This document shows, one piece after another, positions 63,505 through 64,000 of a stretch of DNA of 64,000 nucleotides. Made by a program: the position numbers and the translations under genes. Below the pieces are notes generated by a model. The model searched no databases. It was not told the DNA's origin and worked only from the letters and a program-made list of their open reading frames with translations. The stretch's first letter is position 1, and each line of letters begins with the position of its first letter. The DNA lies in assembly GCA_033026295.1 (NCBI GenBank), contig CM065175.1:25648875-25712874 (forward strand). Direction: 5' to 3'. The DNA is from Channa striata (Eukaryota > Chordata > Actinopteri > Anabantiformes > Channidae).

Positions 63505-64000
63505 CTGAAGAGACGAGACAAACTGGTAGATTAAAATCAAGGGGAGGACGTGCAAACTCCGCTCAGAAAGGCCACGGGCGGCCAGGGATTCGAAGCGGGG
63601 ACCTTCTAGCTGTGAGGTGGCCGCGCTATCAACACTGTGAGGCTGCCGTTATTAAATCGTGGTCATGAAAAACACAAAAAGAAGAGAGGACACATAGGAG
63701 AATGAAGAAAGGAGAAGAAAAAAGATCATATAAGAAGACTATGAAAGAGCTGAAGGCCGCGGGATGGGGGGTGGAGACGGGATAAAGGTAAAACAGCGGA
63801 CAGCAAAATAAGAGGGCGATGAGAAGGGAAATCAAGGATGAAGAATGGGAGTCGAAAAGGAGAAGGCAGTAGGAGGAGGAACAGAAAAAGAAGGGACGGG
63901 AAGGGGGGGGGATGAAAGTGCAGGAGAGGAGGCAGAAAGGACGAACACTGACCTTAAAGTCTCGATGCTTTAACAATGTTCTTGGCATTTACGAAAGAGC
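63505..64000 (-). other. Intron upstream of exon A, cut by the window edge
   Basis: This stretch contains the acceptor tract of exon A, a reverse-oriented SINE fragment (63543-63655) and a purine-rich tract on the plus strand (63660-63950, including a run of nine G near 63904). No coding segment was recognised. Confidence 0.5.
63543..63655 (-). mobile_element. tRNA-derived SINE fragment next to exon A
   Basis: Read on the minus strand this has the head of a common teleost SINE. It runs GGCCACCTCACAGCTAGAAG, then a B-box-like GCTTCGAATCCC, then the body start GAGTTTGCACGTCCTCC, where it stops. The same order (CCTCAC...AAGGTCCC...TTCAAATCCC...CACGTTCTCCC) occurs on the plus strand at 19.2 kb. 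It ends about 35 nt before the exon A acceptor, so the branch-point region of that intron abuts it. Confidence 0.6.

Noticed and set aside
1..64000. Bacterial-type systems: operons, CRISPR arrays, phage or plasmid genes
   Set aside because: Frames are short, there are no ribosome-binding sites or packed co-directional genes, and the repeats are eukaryotic microsatellites and retrotransposons.

Overview
The window looks like nuclear DNA of a ray-finned (teleost) fish. Long (CA)n/(GT)n microsatellites occur every 1-2 kb. There are decayed copies of dispersed repeats typical of teleosts: a tRNA-derived SINE family, the 3' end of an L2/Rex1-like LINE, the 3' end of a second non-LTR element, and a Tc1-like terminal sequence. 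Open frames are short and interrupted, and the few coding segments sit between vertebrate-type splice signals. No operon, CRISPR array, tRNA, rRNA, plasmid, phage or intact virus was seen.

The best-supported gene is on the minus strand. It enters from beyond the right edge and ends near 15.7 kb. Three internal-to-terminal exons were found by reading splice sites and frames: exon A (63504 to 63255), exon B (54661 to 54551) and exon C (16045 to the stop at 15717). All junctions are canonical. A ends in phase 1, B begins and ends in phase 1, and C begins in phase 1, so they join into a 229-residue C-terminal segment. It has a folded-looking helical part (exon A), a short linker (exon B) and a very lysine/glutamate/serine-rich tail (exon C). 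I do not recognise the protein. Intron B-C is about 38.5 kb and intron A-B about 8.6 kb. Downstream of exon C lies a possible alternative last exon (15375 to 15296, also phase 1, with its own AATAAA), then GC-rich sequence and further possible 3' UTR to about 13.6 kb.

At the left, 4.55-5.65 kb is a CpG-rich block that could be a promoter. Its minus strand holds a short frame with a hydrophobic stretch ending in a CAG|GTAAGA donor, possibly the first coding exon of another leftward gene. No second exon was found, so this is weak. The rest (1-4.5 kb, 5.7-13.5 kb and the two introns) is intergenic or intronic, with microsatellites, a 19-bp minisatellite, purine- or pyrimidine-rich tracts, G-rich tracts and old transposon fragments. 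I found no clearly new biological system. The most useful leads are the unrecognised phase-matched gene end, its candidate alternative last exon, and the two-level minisatellite.
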